64,000 bases of DNA. It comes from Nymphaea colorata. Its lineage: Eukaryota; Streptophyta; Magnoliopsida; Nymphaeales; Nymphaeaceae. Location: NCBI RefSeq assembly GCF_008831285.2, contig NC_045148.1, forward strand, positions 23,006,283-23,070,282, given 5' to 3'. Positions within the stretch are counted from its first letter, which is position 1, and each line of letters starts with the position of its first letter. Under the pieces are notes generated by a model. The model had not been told where the DNA came from. It saw only the letters and a program-made list of their open reading frames with translations, and did not search any database. Both the position numbers and the translations under genes were made by a program. This document shows positions 43,464 through 54,760 of this stretch, piece after piece.

Positions 43464-43778
43464 TGCGAGTATCAATGTACGCACAAGAGAAATTCAAGGC
43501 TGTGATAGAATCAACAGGAACAACAGAGAAGGCTGAGCATGATGGAACAAAGCATCGTGCTCTTCTTCCTTTCACATATTTAAACTCTTTCTTTACATAA
43601 TCAATTACAGGCATAAAAGAATATTTCCTATTATAACAGAATTATGCCTTCAAACTTCTAGAGAATTCCACATGCGTGACAAGGAAGACCACTATTCAAT
43701 TTTACAGCTTTACAATATGTGTAAAGAAAACAAAGTTAACAACAAAGTTTTAATAATTGGTTTTCATTTTTCATAACA
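43464..43778 (-). repeat. 5' LTR of B1
   Basis: 315 bases bounded by TG/CA (minus: TGTTATGAAAAATG ... GATACTCGCA). Matches 33,592-33,907, the truncated copy at 51,549-51,698 and (opposite strand) 56,312-56,540. Confidence 0.88.
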
Positions 43779-44235
43779 AATGCCAAGAGGCAGAATGCCC
43801 AAACGTTCTTCCGTTTGAGCTTCATAGCCTCGTGATGGTTCGAAATTGCGAAATCATACTTTCTCCCGTAAATCTCTTTAGAAGACGATGATGGTGGAGT
43901 TGCCAACAACAAGCTCATGAGGAGACCTGCTACACACTTTACACCTAAGAGAGGAAATAAACTCTCTACCCCTTCTTCATATGCTCCCAATCCCTGTTTC
44001 CATCTCAGAAACTCTCTTTCTCTCCGTCTCATGTGTTTAGTCTAGTATCGATGACATGGGTGGATGTTCAAAACTGGTTATATGCCTACGCTGGTGCGCA
44101 GGCTTTTGTGGATGCCAAGTACCCGAAAAGTGGGCAACAGAGCCAGTGGACCCCGAGGGGCACTTATCCTTTTCCTAAAGGCTATCGACTATGTAACGTT
44201 ATCTCGTGGGTAGTTGTTAAAAAATGCAGCTATAA
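43779..44235 (-). other. Fragment S, copy 1: TATA region and unidentified gene start next to the LTR
   Basis: Matches the reverse complement of 55,861-56,311. On the minus strand a CATATAACC TATA-like word at 44,084-44,078 is followed by a GA-rich leader and open frames. The 44,032 frame (MRRREREFLRWKQGLGAYEE) runs about 85 codons straight into the family B LTR. In copy 2 another frame starts at MEIGMGSTRRRGREF. The two copies favour different frames, so the true one is uncertain. It looks like the 5' end of a host gene interrupted by the element; the product is unknown. Confidence 0.5.
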
Positions 44236-44319
44236 AAGCAAGAAGGCTTATGAACAAAATATCACTTGGAGTAGATCAGGAGGTGGCCTAAACCTCGTCA
44301 TGTGCTCGACCAAGTTTGA

Positions 44320-44648
44320 ATTGGTTTCAGAATTGGTCGATATTAATTTAAAATTGGGGATTCAAATTTGGATTGAGATTTATAAATTTACAATAATGTA
44401 GAATAAAATACTTTATTTAGACTCAAATCTGTAAATTTGGGTTTTTGTATCCATTATCTTTTTTTGTTTCCCATTGGGTATCTATTTGATACTGAGTCTG
44501 AATCCAAATTTAATCGGATGCCAATTTTTAATATCGAATTTTATCTGATTTTTTGTTTGGATATCAAACTTCTCTTCTTTTCATATCTGATTTATTTAAA
44601 GAAACTTGATCAGATATTTGATCTGAATCAGATTCACTGACATCCCTA
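44320..44648. mobile_element. MITE-like sequence with TAGGGATGTC end
   Basis: The right terminus (reverse complement TAGGGATGTCAGTGAATCTG) matches the terminus of the MITE at 53,778-54,209. The body has the same vocabulary of GATTTGAAT/ATCTGAATC words. The left end is not identifiable, so it may be truncated. It is absent from the copy 2 segment. Confidence 0.5.
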
Positions 44649-45018
44649 ATAACCAGCCTCCCCACGAAAGGCTAATAGGATGATGAACCCCAACGGTATC
44701 CGGAAGCTTGAGGAATTAAATGCCGACAAAGAAATAGAAAATGGCAACAAGAAATATGGGAGATGAAGATCTCAGATGATGTTACAGAGCCATTTGTGAT
44801 GTGTTATTTCCACCGTCAATTGGCAGCATACATCATCACATCAGATTCTATATCTATATCATCTTCACACAAACATGTGAAATCCTTCTTCGTTCTTATT
44901 GCTCGGTCACTCTTGGCATTCATTCTTCTCCTACTTTGTCAGCTTTAGTTGTTTCTCTTTTTCGGTTCTCATTTTCCATTAGATCTTGTTATCCTTGTTA
45001 TTGTTATTACATCACTAG
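44649..45018. other. Intergenic between fragments S and T in copy 1
   Basis: No frame with recognisable features. Not represented in copy 2. Confidence 0.45.
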
Positions 45019-45835
45019 AAGGAAAGAAACAAGGGCAGCAAGTGTGATATAGCGCACATCTTTGAAGGTATGCTTCATGCAAATTACCTCATATGTCCGC
45101 AATGCTGTTTCTCATACCTATATATATATTATGGCCCATGTGAAAGGTAGGCGGTCATGAGTATGTGTCAATCCCTTCGTCCTGAACCTTGGAGGCAAAG
45201 GAAGGAAGAAGCCATGGCTGCCTGCACTTTTAAGGCCTCGTTACTGAGGCAGCCAGCTTCTTTTAGTTATTTCTCCATCTTATGGTCTGAAGGCAGGGGC
45301 AGAGGCAGGTGTAGGACTGCTTCGTGCATATTTATATTTATGGAATAATTACATAGTGTTTTGTTTGGTTCAAAATTTAAAGTATTACTGCCCTTCAGCG
45401 AAGGAACTTTTGGAAATTAAAGAAAAAAGTTCTTACAACCCAACAGTTTTGCAAATCCTAACAAAAGGCTTTCACAATGGTAGACGCAGCGATGGCTTTG
45501 CTAAACAGTGATAAGGAAAAGAGGAAACATCTTCTCAGTTCATATGTATGTGTACATCTCCTGAGTTTCATTTGCGTTGTTTCCTGGCAGAAGAATTCTT
45601 TGGGTGCACCAATTCGACTGCTCACCAGCAATTAGCGGCTTTTCATAAAAGATAATAAGACTGCATCTTCTTGGACGTATCCATGGAGGTGGAGGTAAAT
45701 CTATGGAGAAGCTTAGTCATCATCAAAGAGGGCCCAGCAAGGTAAAATTTTCATCATTTAACTTCTCACACAAGCTTTCCTTCTTCTTTTCTTCTCTTTT
45801 GGTAATTCGATAAGAGGTTGAAACCTCACACCCTT
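45019..45835. repeat. Fragment T, copy 1 of paralogous segment
   Basis: Direct match to 61,049-61,669. Long near-identical stretches occur, such as ACATCTTTGAAGGTATGC and AATTACCTCATATGTCCGCA, and the CTTCAGCGAAGGAA stretch. Copy 1 has extra bases near 45,115-45,160 and 45,425-45,530. It ends in TTGAAACCTCACACCCTT, after which the copies diverge. The last 350 bases are more distantly related to 23,200-23,620. Confidence 0.9.
45703..45741 (+). CDS. Candidate short first exon in fragment T, copy 1
   Basis: ATG, 13 codons (MEKLSHHQRGPSK) and a donor-like AAG|GTAAAA. The same unit is at 61,529-61,567 and a relative at 23,538-23,589. An upstream ATG at 45,683 also precedes a GTAAAT word. No downstream exons identified; gene unknown. 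Confidence 0.3.
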
Positions 45836-48800
45836 GCCCCCCATCCCTGTGCTCATGGCTGTCGAACGGTTCTTTTCTTCCCTTTAAAATGAGTAGTTTT
45901 TCACTGATTCTTCACCACAAAATGATGTCATTCATCGTTAGGGTAGCCATTCCTTTTCTTTCAATTAATTAAATATCAAAGAAGGGCAAGAATGGAGCAC
46001 AAAACGCTAAGGTTATTGAATCAAATTACTCAAAATGTCGACCAATAATTGTATTGGGAATGGTTATGTCATTCATGAAAGAAAAATAATTCAGCGCAGT
46101 CACAGTCTTCCAAATGAAATAGAAATGTGTACTGCTTCCTTCTAATTAATGCTTTATTTTTTTTAGTATCATTGTTGTCATTCTTTTTAGCTAATTCTCT
46201 CCTTTCTTTCAGTCCAGTTGTACAAACAACCACAGAATCACGGTCTTTCAATTGTTAAAGGTTGTTAATGTCATGTTGTATTTTGGTTATAAAATGTTTG
46301 TTCTTGCTTGTTTGGTAATTACTTTGTTTAGAAGAGTACTCTAATCTATTAGAGAAAACAACTGATAAGAAAATTATCTTAGCCTAATTCATTGTAATTG
46401 AAAATATATGAATCCATACTCCCTATATGTGAGTAGAGAGAGAAATAAGGTTTGATGATGTATATATTGAATTAAGTCAGGCCATAATACCCAGCCTGGG
46501 CCTGCCCGACCTGCCCGTTTTTTTCTTTTTTTACACGGCCGGCCCTTAGGTTTGATAGCGGAATAAACTCTACAATATACATTGATTTTCTTTTGGCATA
46601 TGCAAACCATTCACATCGAAGCCACCTACACATTTTTAAATTGCAACGATCTCAGGGAGAGAGGGAGAGTGTGTGTGAGAGAGAGAGAGTGAAATAAAAA
46701 TTAACGTAACATTAACATAAGTCCAACAAAAAGTTGAATCTGAAAAAGTCATTACATCTAAAGATTAGCTCTTAATTCCTGTAAGAAGTTCGAGGTACCA
46801 CCATTTCCCCATAGGTTACTGGAAATTAACCAGACATCATACAAAATAGAGGATGTCATGCGCTGAACTAAGACAGTCTCATTCCTATAAATAATATCGT
46901 TTCTGGAGTTCCAAATGCCCCATATGTAAACAGTCATTCTCAAAATGGTACGCCATTCTTTTTGTTTCTCACTCTAACTGGTCCATGGATCAAGGTTCTG
47001 AATTGTAGAGATGTTTGTGACTTCAATATGAGGCATAGACCAGGTAAGCACATAAAGATCTTGAGACACTCGACAAAACCACATCAGGTGAGTGGTAGAC
47101 CTCAGCACAATAACATGAAGGACACTTGCTCCCATGGTGAAAACCAGATCTTGTGAGGTGATTTTGAGTCTGAATGTGGTCCAATAGAATAAACCATGCA
47201 AGAATTTTGGATCATCGAGTAGGACCCCCAGTCCAAAGGAGGTTATGGGGAAACCAGTTGACACCAGTTGGTTGAAGCAAGCTATATGCACGATGTATAC
47301 AGAAACACCCTTCGCCATCTCATTCCCATGAAAAAAAAATGCTCTATGAAATAAATCCATCTTGGAAGGGTGAGAGGGGGAGAGAGTCAAGTCTTTCGAA
47401 AAATAAACCTATATCTAAAAGTATGACTATAATTATACCAGCATTCACATCGAAGCCACCCTGAATTTTGTAGTGGTTTTTCATGCATTTTTTATTGGTT
47501 GTTCACTGAACACATCTGCCTACCATTTTATATATTTTTTTTTGACATCTGTCAACCATTCAATAGTATGACTATAAACTATCTCTGATTATTTCAATAA
47601 AAGAGTATTTTGATTATTTCCAACCCTTGGCATGGTATCTAGTGTTAGGACTTAAGATATGACGCGTTCTGAAAGTGATCAAACGTTTGTAATTTAATTT
47701 TGACTGTTTAGTTGTCTCGGCAACCCACATGCATTTAATTAGTAAGGTTTTAGAAATAATTGCTCAAAACACTGGTTTTGGTGAGATGGTTTTGTATATC
47801 TATGGGTTAAACTTTTTTTTTGTCCCATGGCATATTCCATCCGTTGACTTTTCTGCCGCGTACCAAGTCAAAAAAACTTTAACATATAATTTTTTTGTGT
47901 TTGGATCGTTTTCCAAGAGTGTCCTGTTAATTTCCTCCCTCAGAGGATTAATATTTCATATTCACAAGAACGCATTCTTAGGTTGTTTGGGTGGCAAAAC
48001 TCATTTTTTGAGGTAAAAACCGATTCTTACTTCTAAGACACTATTTCGTAAGAGTTTGGATGATAAGAAGTGCAAGTTTTATAAAAAAATAATTTTTGGA
48101 AGAAAATATTTTCCCAAAATTAATTAAAAACAAAAAACTGTTTTGATTCTATATCCAAACATAAAAATCTGTTTTGCAAGACTAATTAAAAAATAATTTT
48201 GAAAAAACTATTTTTCGTCAAATGTTTTTTTGTAATGTGCCATTAAAATGCTAGCACATCTTAGATTGAACGTACTGAAATATTTCCACAATCTTTCACA
48301 AAATTATACAAAGTGGCTCGATTCTTGCAAAAATAGGAAATCACCAGTCAACTCTTAAAGATCAAAAAACGTGCACTCAACTTTTGGGATAAATCTCAAT
48401 GAGTTGCTTCAGGCATGGAAGTCACTAAACTTATAAGGAATAATTTACACAGTTGCCCTTTTATTGAAAATTATCCATTTTATTGTTCTCTTCCTTTGTA
48501 GATAATTTAGATTGAGATGAGTAATTTTGTAAATTATCCCTTTATTTTAATGGCTGCTGCTGCTGCAGCTTCTTAAACCACTAACACATAAGTCCCTGAT
48601 TTTCCATTGGCCTGTTCAGTGCCACGACAAATTCAATACTTGGGAGACAATACCCTTGGAGTCCAGGCTTTACCTTTTCCTCTTTAGGAATTAGGACTTT
48701 CTCCAACACTTGAGCGCTCTACCTTGTCAATTAGAGTGTAATCCTTTGCAGCTTTAGTAGTTTTCATGGAAATCAGATTGAAGAACACTTTCGAGGACTC

Positions 48801-49200
48801 GCCAGCCCGATCAGTGAGACTTGAAGGGTCAGCGCAGCTGCACAGCCGCACTTTGGTGAGCGGGGAGCTTAGTGTAACAGAGAACCTAACATCTGATGCA
48901 AACAATCAGTCAAACGAGCAGAGCTTAGACCCGGCGGGGCACACTCACTCTAACAGCAACCTTTCGGGAACAGCTGCTTAAGTCGTTAAGTGTAGGTGCT
49001 TTCTAGAGGTTGCAGATGATAGTTGTTCCTATTTGACCCTAAACTGATCGAACTTTCCAGGTTCAAACAAGCTCTACCAGGCCTTCAAGGACTGAGCCCA
49101 TGTATGTGGCAAAAATGTGGGAACGACTTGTGGCTAGGGTTGAAAGGCCAACCAAGAAAGGATATAGCTTGTTTTCCTTGAAATCTATTCCAAAAGGAAT
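45836..49200. other. 3.4-kb block present in copy 1 but absent from copy 2
   Basis: In copy 2 the sequence passes from ACCTCACACCCTT (61,667) to CTCGGTGCATCACAAAAGAC (61,671). In copy 1 the same two sides are separated by 3,365 bases. The block holds a LINE relic (46,758-47,390) and otherwise AT-rich DNA. It also has a short GC-richer stretch (48,690-48,980) with open frames of about 70 codons on both strands and no known family. No terminal repeats were recognised at its ends. Confidence 0.7.
46758..47390 (-). pseudogene. LINE C-terminal fragment (zinc-binding RT-associated domain)
   Basis: Minus-strand 47,390-46,974 encodes a run ending STTHLMWFCRVSQDLYVLTW and PHIEVTNISTIQNLDPW. The H...C pattern and following residues resemble the zinc-binding domain downstream of RT in plant L1-type elements. 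46,943-46,758 encodes MRMTVYIWGIWNSRNDIIYR, the W-x-IW-x-RN-x2-Y/F block that normally closes that domain, in the next frame. No RT or endonuclease lies nearby. A 5'-truncated or eroded LINE copy. Confidence 0.6.
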
Positions 49201-49266
49201 CTCGGTGCATCACAAAAGACCCGATCAACAAGTAGATTAATATTATGTCTGAAAGAGAAGTCCAAT

Positions 49267-49695
49267 TAGGGATGTGCAACAAGCTGAGCCAGCTCGAGCT
49301 CGACTCGATCGAACTCACTCGTTGAAGCTCAACTTGAACCCGACTTATTTATTAACGAGTTGAGCTCAAGTTCAAATGTATGCTCGAAATGTTAAACGAG
49401 TTGAGTTCAAGTTGTAAGAACTCGACTCGACTATACAATAAATATTGAATTATAACAACAAAAAATCTGAACGAGTAGAAACTAAACGAGTTAATAGAGT
49501 TAGACAAGTTAAATGAAACAAGACATGTTTAACATAAATGAGTTCAGTGAGTCGAGTTTGAGCCCAATGTTGTATCATCGAGTCGAGCTTGAGCCTGTTC
49601 AGGAACTTGAGTCGAGTTTGACCTCGAGTTTTCTGAGTGAAGTCGACTCCAGCTGACCCAACTAGAGCTCAACTTGACTCGTGCATGCAGCCCTG
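49267..49695. mobile_element. Compact TIR element with the same ends as the 6,651-9,476 element
   Basis: Left TAGGGATGTGCAACAAGCTG and right (reverse complement) AGGGCTGCATGCACGAGTC, both followed inward by GAGCTCGACTCG-like sequence in opposite orientation. 429 bases, non-coding. No clear target duplication. A truncated copy of its left part is at 61,738-61,885. Confidence 0.65.
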
Positions 49696-51548
49696 GTTCC
49701 ACCACATATTACAATGAATGAAACCCTATTTTTATGTTTTGGTATGAAACCAAGCCCTGGTCTGCCGAAGCCAAATTAAATCAAGCTATAAACGAACAAA
49801 AAGGAGAAAACTGGAAAATCATTGGAATTTGGAAAATAGTTGGCTAATACAGGGTGTCTAACTCGTTAATTATATGTCAGTTGATATCAACTAATTTAAA
49901 AGTGATTTTTTGTTGTTTTTTTTTTCTATTTGTAGATAAAAGTTAGATAGAAAATATAAATTAATCAAGATCAGAATATGCCTAACGACTGGTTGTAAGC
50001 CAAACAGAAAAATATATACCATGTTTGAAAAATATATACCAATTTTGGAAACCCAGAAAACCAGCTATGCTTCATGTCTATATTTGTTTCAACATGTGTG
50101 ATGATCGATCGTGCAGAAAATTTCAACAGGATGGTATGATCCTCTCCATTTTTTTGAAAAAATATGATAACAGATATTAAGAAAAATAACTTAGCAAATA
50201 GTATAACTAAAATGTTTTTGCTGTTTTTCGTAATTAAAAGAGAAAGCAATTTTCTAAGCCTTTAACTCACTAATATTTCATTTGTGTTTTTTTAAACAAA
50301 ATCAACTATATCTCTCCCCCACCCCTCTCTCTCGCTCCCCCCCCCACAAAATAAATAAATAAATAAATAAAATTCAATTATTGGCTGTTCGTTCATTGGT
50401 GCACTGTTTGGGATGTCCATTGTACATGAGGATTCACAATCCCTGCAAATGTTGTTGTTGTCTCAAAGATATGCACAATGAGCTAGAATCAACAGATTAA
50501 CTGGCACCATTTTGGGGATTTTGTTCAGTCTTGTTAGCAACCGACACACACCACTTTTATTAATGACTTTTCAGAATATTTTCGTAAAAAACTTAATAGC
50601 CTCAATAATAATTCATTTTGAATAATTTACTGTGGAAATTTAATATCCTCCTACGTGTTAATTTTCAACTCTGCTACCAATTAACTAAGCTAAACATGCC
50701 AAATTGTTTCGTTCAGACAACAAGGAAGAGATGCCTCTATATTTATTCAGAAATTAGTATATAGCTTTTATTGTTCCTTTAAGCACCAAATTAATTATAT
50801 ATCTTCAGGGAGTTCTAGACTTAAATATTGCTCTTTTAATATTATGGCAACATATTAGGGTAAAACTAGCTAAGTGATTTACAGGTTCTTACGTAACAGA
50901 TTATGTGCTTTTCACAAGGATAAACAATAGGAATATTTTCAATTATTTGCTGCGTTAAGAATAAAATTCGCATGAAATGGAGGCACTTTGGGCGTTACTC
51001 TCTTCCACTGTAAAACATGAGGAAACAAATGGAGGCTCCTGAAATGATAAAGGCAGGGGCGTACCCCAGCAAGCTGTTACCGCAATCCACGAGCAAAAAG
51101 GGAGGCACTAATTGGAACTTGTTATATATGCACTGTTTTAATATATTTTAATATAACGTCTAGGAAGAAGAACTTAAATTAATTCATGCATTGTTGCCCC
51201 GCAAACTACTCGACACATTAGAAGGTCCGAGTAAATGACATGTCTATGATAAACCACAAAATAAGTAACCAACACATAGAGAGTTCAAAATTTTGAGACC
51301 CACTTTGTAAACTTAATTGATTTCCTCCATCCCTACCCACGTAGTATTACCTTTTAGTACTGCTTCATCATGTGAACCACTCAGATCCACATTTTACAGG
51401 TAACTCAATCGTTTTCTAATGCACTATTGACATTTAAAACATCTCATATTTCATCCTTTAATTTTGTTGATTTTTTCGAAGTCATTTAATTGCAAAACGT
51501 TGCATTCCTGGATACATGTTCTATATGAACACCACATTCTTGGATACA
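49696..51548. other. Intergenic between the two paralogous segments
   Basis: AT-rich. Only an (AAAT)n run at 50,350-50,372 next to a C-run is notable. No frame of interest; the 92-codon minus-strand frame at 50,249-49,971 is low in complexity. Confidence 0.5.
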
Positions 51549-51698
51549 TGTTACAACACAATCACACCTTCAACCTTATAGAGACTTCCATATGTGTGAC
51601 AATGAACACCATGATTCAATTTTACGGTTTTACAATGGGCGTAAAGAAGACAGAGTTAATAACACGGCTTTAAGAATTAGTTTTTATTTTTCATAACA
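51549..51698 (-). repeat. Truncated 3' LTR of B2
   Basis: Starts (minus) TGTTATGAAAAATAAAAAC directly after a GAAGGAGGGG polypurine tract (51,699-51,708). It matches about the first 150 bases of the B1 LTR, then stops. A TTCTTGGATACATGTT word duplicated at 51,504 and 51,536 lies at the break. Confidence 0.8.
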
Positions 51699-51719
51699 CC
51701 CCTCCTTCAAATTGGTGAA

Positions 51720-52300
51720 TGAGGTCTCCAAAAACCAGTTTGAGCTTTTAAAATTTGACTTGATATTTGACAAGGGACTTGGTGAATAGATCAGCCAGAT
51801 GTAAGTACGATGGAACATAGCTTGTGACAATTGTTCCATTTTTTACTTGCTCACGCACTAGATGACAGTCGATCTCCCCATGCTTGGTGCATTCATGTAA
51901 AATTGAGCTGACTGCCATTTGTAATGCTGATCTCATCACAAAGAAGCTGCGCTGGTGACGGACGAGGCACTTGGAGATCTTTTAGAAGACATCTTATCCA
52001 TATATGTTCTCAGCAGTAGTTGCGCGATATTTTTATTTCGGCAGAGAAGCGAGATACTATGCTCAGTTTTTATGTTTTTCTAAAGATTAGACATTCTCCT
52101 AATTAAACATAGTAACCAGAGATTGATTTTTTGGTGTCTTTGCAAGCTCTGTAGTTGGCATCAAAATATGCGGTAAGCTTAAAATTGTCATCTACTGGAA
52201 GAAAAATTCCATGACCGGGTGAAGTTTGATATAGCGTAATACTTTTATAGCAGAATTGAAGTGAGTAGTCGGTTTCTGCATATGGTGGCTAGGAAAGTAA
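51720..52300 (-). pseudogene. RNase H of B2 (broken)
   Basis: 51,939-51,748 retains SSILHECTKHGEIDCHLVRE and HLADLFTKSLVK, the C-terminal RNase H block of copia elements. The upstream acidic blocks are scattered across frames between 52,300 and 51,950. Confidence 0.7.
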
Positions 52301-53150
52301 ATAGCAAAAACTATTTCTGGCCTGGTTATAGTCAGATATATAAGATGCCCCACAAGTCTTCGAAACAGTGAAGGACTTTTTAAATCTTATCCATCATTGG
52401 CAGCAAGGGTTTGACAAGGTTCCGTGGGATCCTCAGATGGCTTGGCATTGAGAAGGCTTAATTCATCAATAATGCCACAAGGATACTTGCGCTGTGACAA
52501 AAATATTCATGTCTTCCCTTTGCTAGGCTCTAGGCGAAGGAAATATTTTAAGTTGACCATGTCTTTCATGCAAAATCTTTTGCCAAGATACATTTGAAGT
52601 TTTCTAGGTATTCCGTATCATTTCCTATAACAACGAGAGCGTTGATGTACACCAAAACTACCATGAACACCCTTTCTTTTTGATATGCACACAGTGTATA
52701 ATCACACTTGGATTGCATAAAACCATAGCTCACCACTTCTGACGAGAACTTCAAGAACCTGTTTTGAGGAGCATGTTTCCGCCCATAGATATACTGGTTT
52801 CGCTTGCACAATTTTGTTTCTCTTTTTTCGCAATAACTTGGAGGCAATGTCATGTAGATTTCTTCATTCAATTTCCCGTTTAGAAAGAAGTTATACACAT
52901 CCATTTGTTGCGGCACCCAATTTCGTTTTGCAGCTATTGCAATCAAACAACAATAATAACAAGTTTGGCGGCAGCAGCATAGGTCTCATGGAAATCCAAA
53001 CCTTTTGCATACCCTTTGGCCACTAATATGGCATTCAACCTTTCTATTTCACCATTCGCCTTATACTTGATCCGATAAACTCACTTGCAGCTGATGGGTT
53101 TGACATTATTTGAAGGGGAGACTAGGGTCCAAGTATTGTTTGATTCCACC
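52301..53150 (-). pseudogene. Reverse transcriptase of B2 (broken, catalytic box lost)
   Basis: 52,946-52,566 encodes WVPQQMDVYNFFLNGKLNEE, NQYIYGRKHAPQNRFLKF and a LVYINALVVIGND box where YVDD has become YINA. Both catalytic aspartates are gone. Flanking RT blocks are frameshifted. Colinear with 34,509-35,314. Confidence 0.8.
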
Positions 53151-54760
53151 GCCATCATTTCTACATGCATGGCTCTGCCTGACTAAAGGATGAAGGTTTT
53201 GTTTGAAGAAAGATATTCAACAGGAAGCTTTTAAGAGCAGCTGAAAAATGGGAAAAATACAACTTATGACAAATGATACCATGTGGAAGCCCTTTTCCGT
53301 GATGGTGATGGACTATGTGAATCAGGATGGACCATACCACACTAAAAATCCTTCCATAAAATGGATGGCTTTGATATTCTTGATGATTTACAGACTCACT
53401 GTTGAGGACTTGGTAAAGTTTCTAGCGAAGTATTTGTTTCAACCTCATCACTTGATTCTAAAACAATTTCAGGTGGTTGTTCAATGTTTGTACAATCAGT
53501 AGTCATGACATCATCTTGGTTTTCAGTCAGTTGACAAGAACAAGGGCCTTGCTCACTTGAATTTCTGCTCTCAAGTGTATGATTGTCATCAAATGTGAGA
53601 GGAATAACTAGAAAATGTGAGACTTTGCTCCGATCCTTTGAGAATTTGAAGGGAAATTCAGTTTCATTGAAGACCATATCCCTACAAATGACTTTTTTTT
53701 TGTTTCTAAATCAAGTAGATTGTATCCTTTTTGTTCAATAGGATACCCAATGAACACACCTCGCTGGACCTTGTGACTAGTGATAACGGATCGGATTCGG
53801 ATCCAATATATCCTTAATCATATCAGCTTTTTCGGATATTCAAATATTCAGATCCGAATTCGAATAAAGAAGTCATACCCAAACCCGAAATCCAATTTTA
53901 CGATCCGAATCTGTTTTCTATATTTTTATTTTAATCCAAATTTTGAACCAGATTTTGCTAATTTTCAAAATTTAATAGCAGTAGATATAGGATATTTATC
54001 TAAAAATGAATCTGATCTGAATTTGCATTTGAATTTGTTCGAATATTTATGTATATCTGAATCTGAATTTGTATATGATTTGATGCCATTTATTAAATCT
54101 GAATCCAATCTGATTTCCTAATTGGATATTACTTTTTTTTTCCACATCCGATTTTTTTTGTTCGGATTGGTCAGATATCCAACTCAAATCGAATATATTT
54201 ACATCCCTACATGTGACCGAATTTCCATGTGCTTTGAGGTTGGTAGAAAAATACAAACAACCAAACACGCATATACGATCATAACATGGTTTTCTTTTAA
54301 ATAATTTTTCAAAGGTCATTCATTGTCAAGTTCCTTTTTTTTTTGATGGGGTCCTATTTATTAAATATGTGGCTGTTAATGCACGTAAGTCCCAACATTT
54401 TAAGGGTAGACCTGACTGAAACTTGAGAGCATACACCAAGATGTGCTGACGCTTTCTCCCAACTATGCAATTTTGTTGAGGCATGTAGGGGCATGAATGT
54501 TGATGTAGGATCTCTCTATCACGGAAAAAAAAATTGTCATTTGAGAAGAACTCGGTTCCACTATCTATCCTATTTTCAACACATCTATTTTGAACTGTTT
54601 CCTAGTCATGTTATTGAAATGTTTAAGCAAATCACCTACTTCACGTTTATACTTCAATAGGTAAACCCACATGGCTCTTGAAAGATCATCCATAATAGAC
54701 AAAAGGTAATGTGCTTGAGTTTGGGATGCTTGGAAAGCATTATTCCCAAGAGCTTTAGTA
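53151..54760 (-). pseudogene. Integrase and linker of B2, interrupted by a MITE
   Basis: 53,677-53,396 holds FNETEFPFKFSKDRSK and [19 protein letters not shown], matching the linker of copy 1. 54,319-54,220 holds MTFEKLFKRKP and CVFGCLYFSTNLKAHGNS, the integrase C-terminal region. It is then cut by the 432-bp element at 53,778-54,209. The core region (54,760-54,450) is in scattered frames. Confidence 0.75.
53778..54209. mobile_element. 432-bp MITE inside B2
   Basis: Right end (reverse complement) TAGGGATGTAAATATATTC; left end TAGTGATAACGGATCGG. Flanking 8-mers CTTGTGAC (53,770-53,777) and CATGTGAC (54,210-54,217) agree at 7 of 8 bases. Copy 1 has an uninterrupted sequence here (about 35,897), so this is an empty-site comparison inside the window. 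The body is full of GGATCCGAAT/GGATATTCAAAT words. Non-coding. Confidence 0.85.

Larger units (their letters stand above)
33592..43778 (-). mobile_element. Copia element of family B (copy 1, B1), split by nested element C
   Basis: Minus-strand order: 5' LTR (43,778-43,464), primer-binding site, gag (43,450-42,870), nested element C (42,869-37,462), rest of gag (37,461-37,100), protease, integrase, RT, RNase H, 3' LTR (33,907-33,592). Without the insertion it would be about 4.8 kb. All domains are present but broken by frameshifts and stops. A second copy of the same family lies at 51,549-55,848 plus 56,312-56,540 plus 60,363-60,984. No target duplication was recognised at 33,591/43,779. Confidence 0.9.

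Noticed and set aside
33592-43778. Reading the plus-strand frames (for example 34,522-34,860) as genes
   Set aside because: They are antisense shadows of the family B reverse transcriptase.
48684-48981. Opposed frames of 71-73 codons
   Set aside because: Both lie on the same bases, neither has a recognisable domain, and coding direction cannot be decided.
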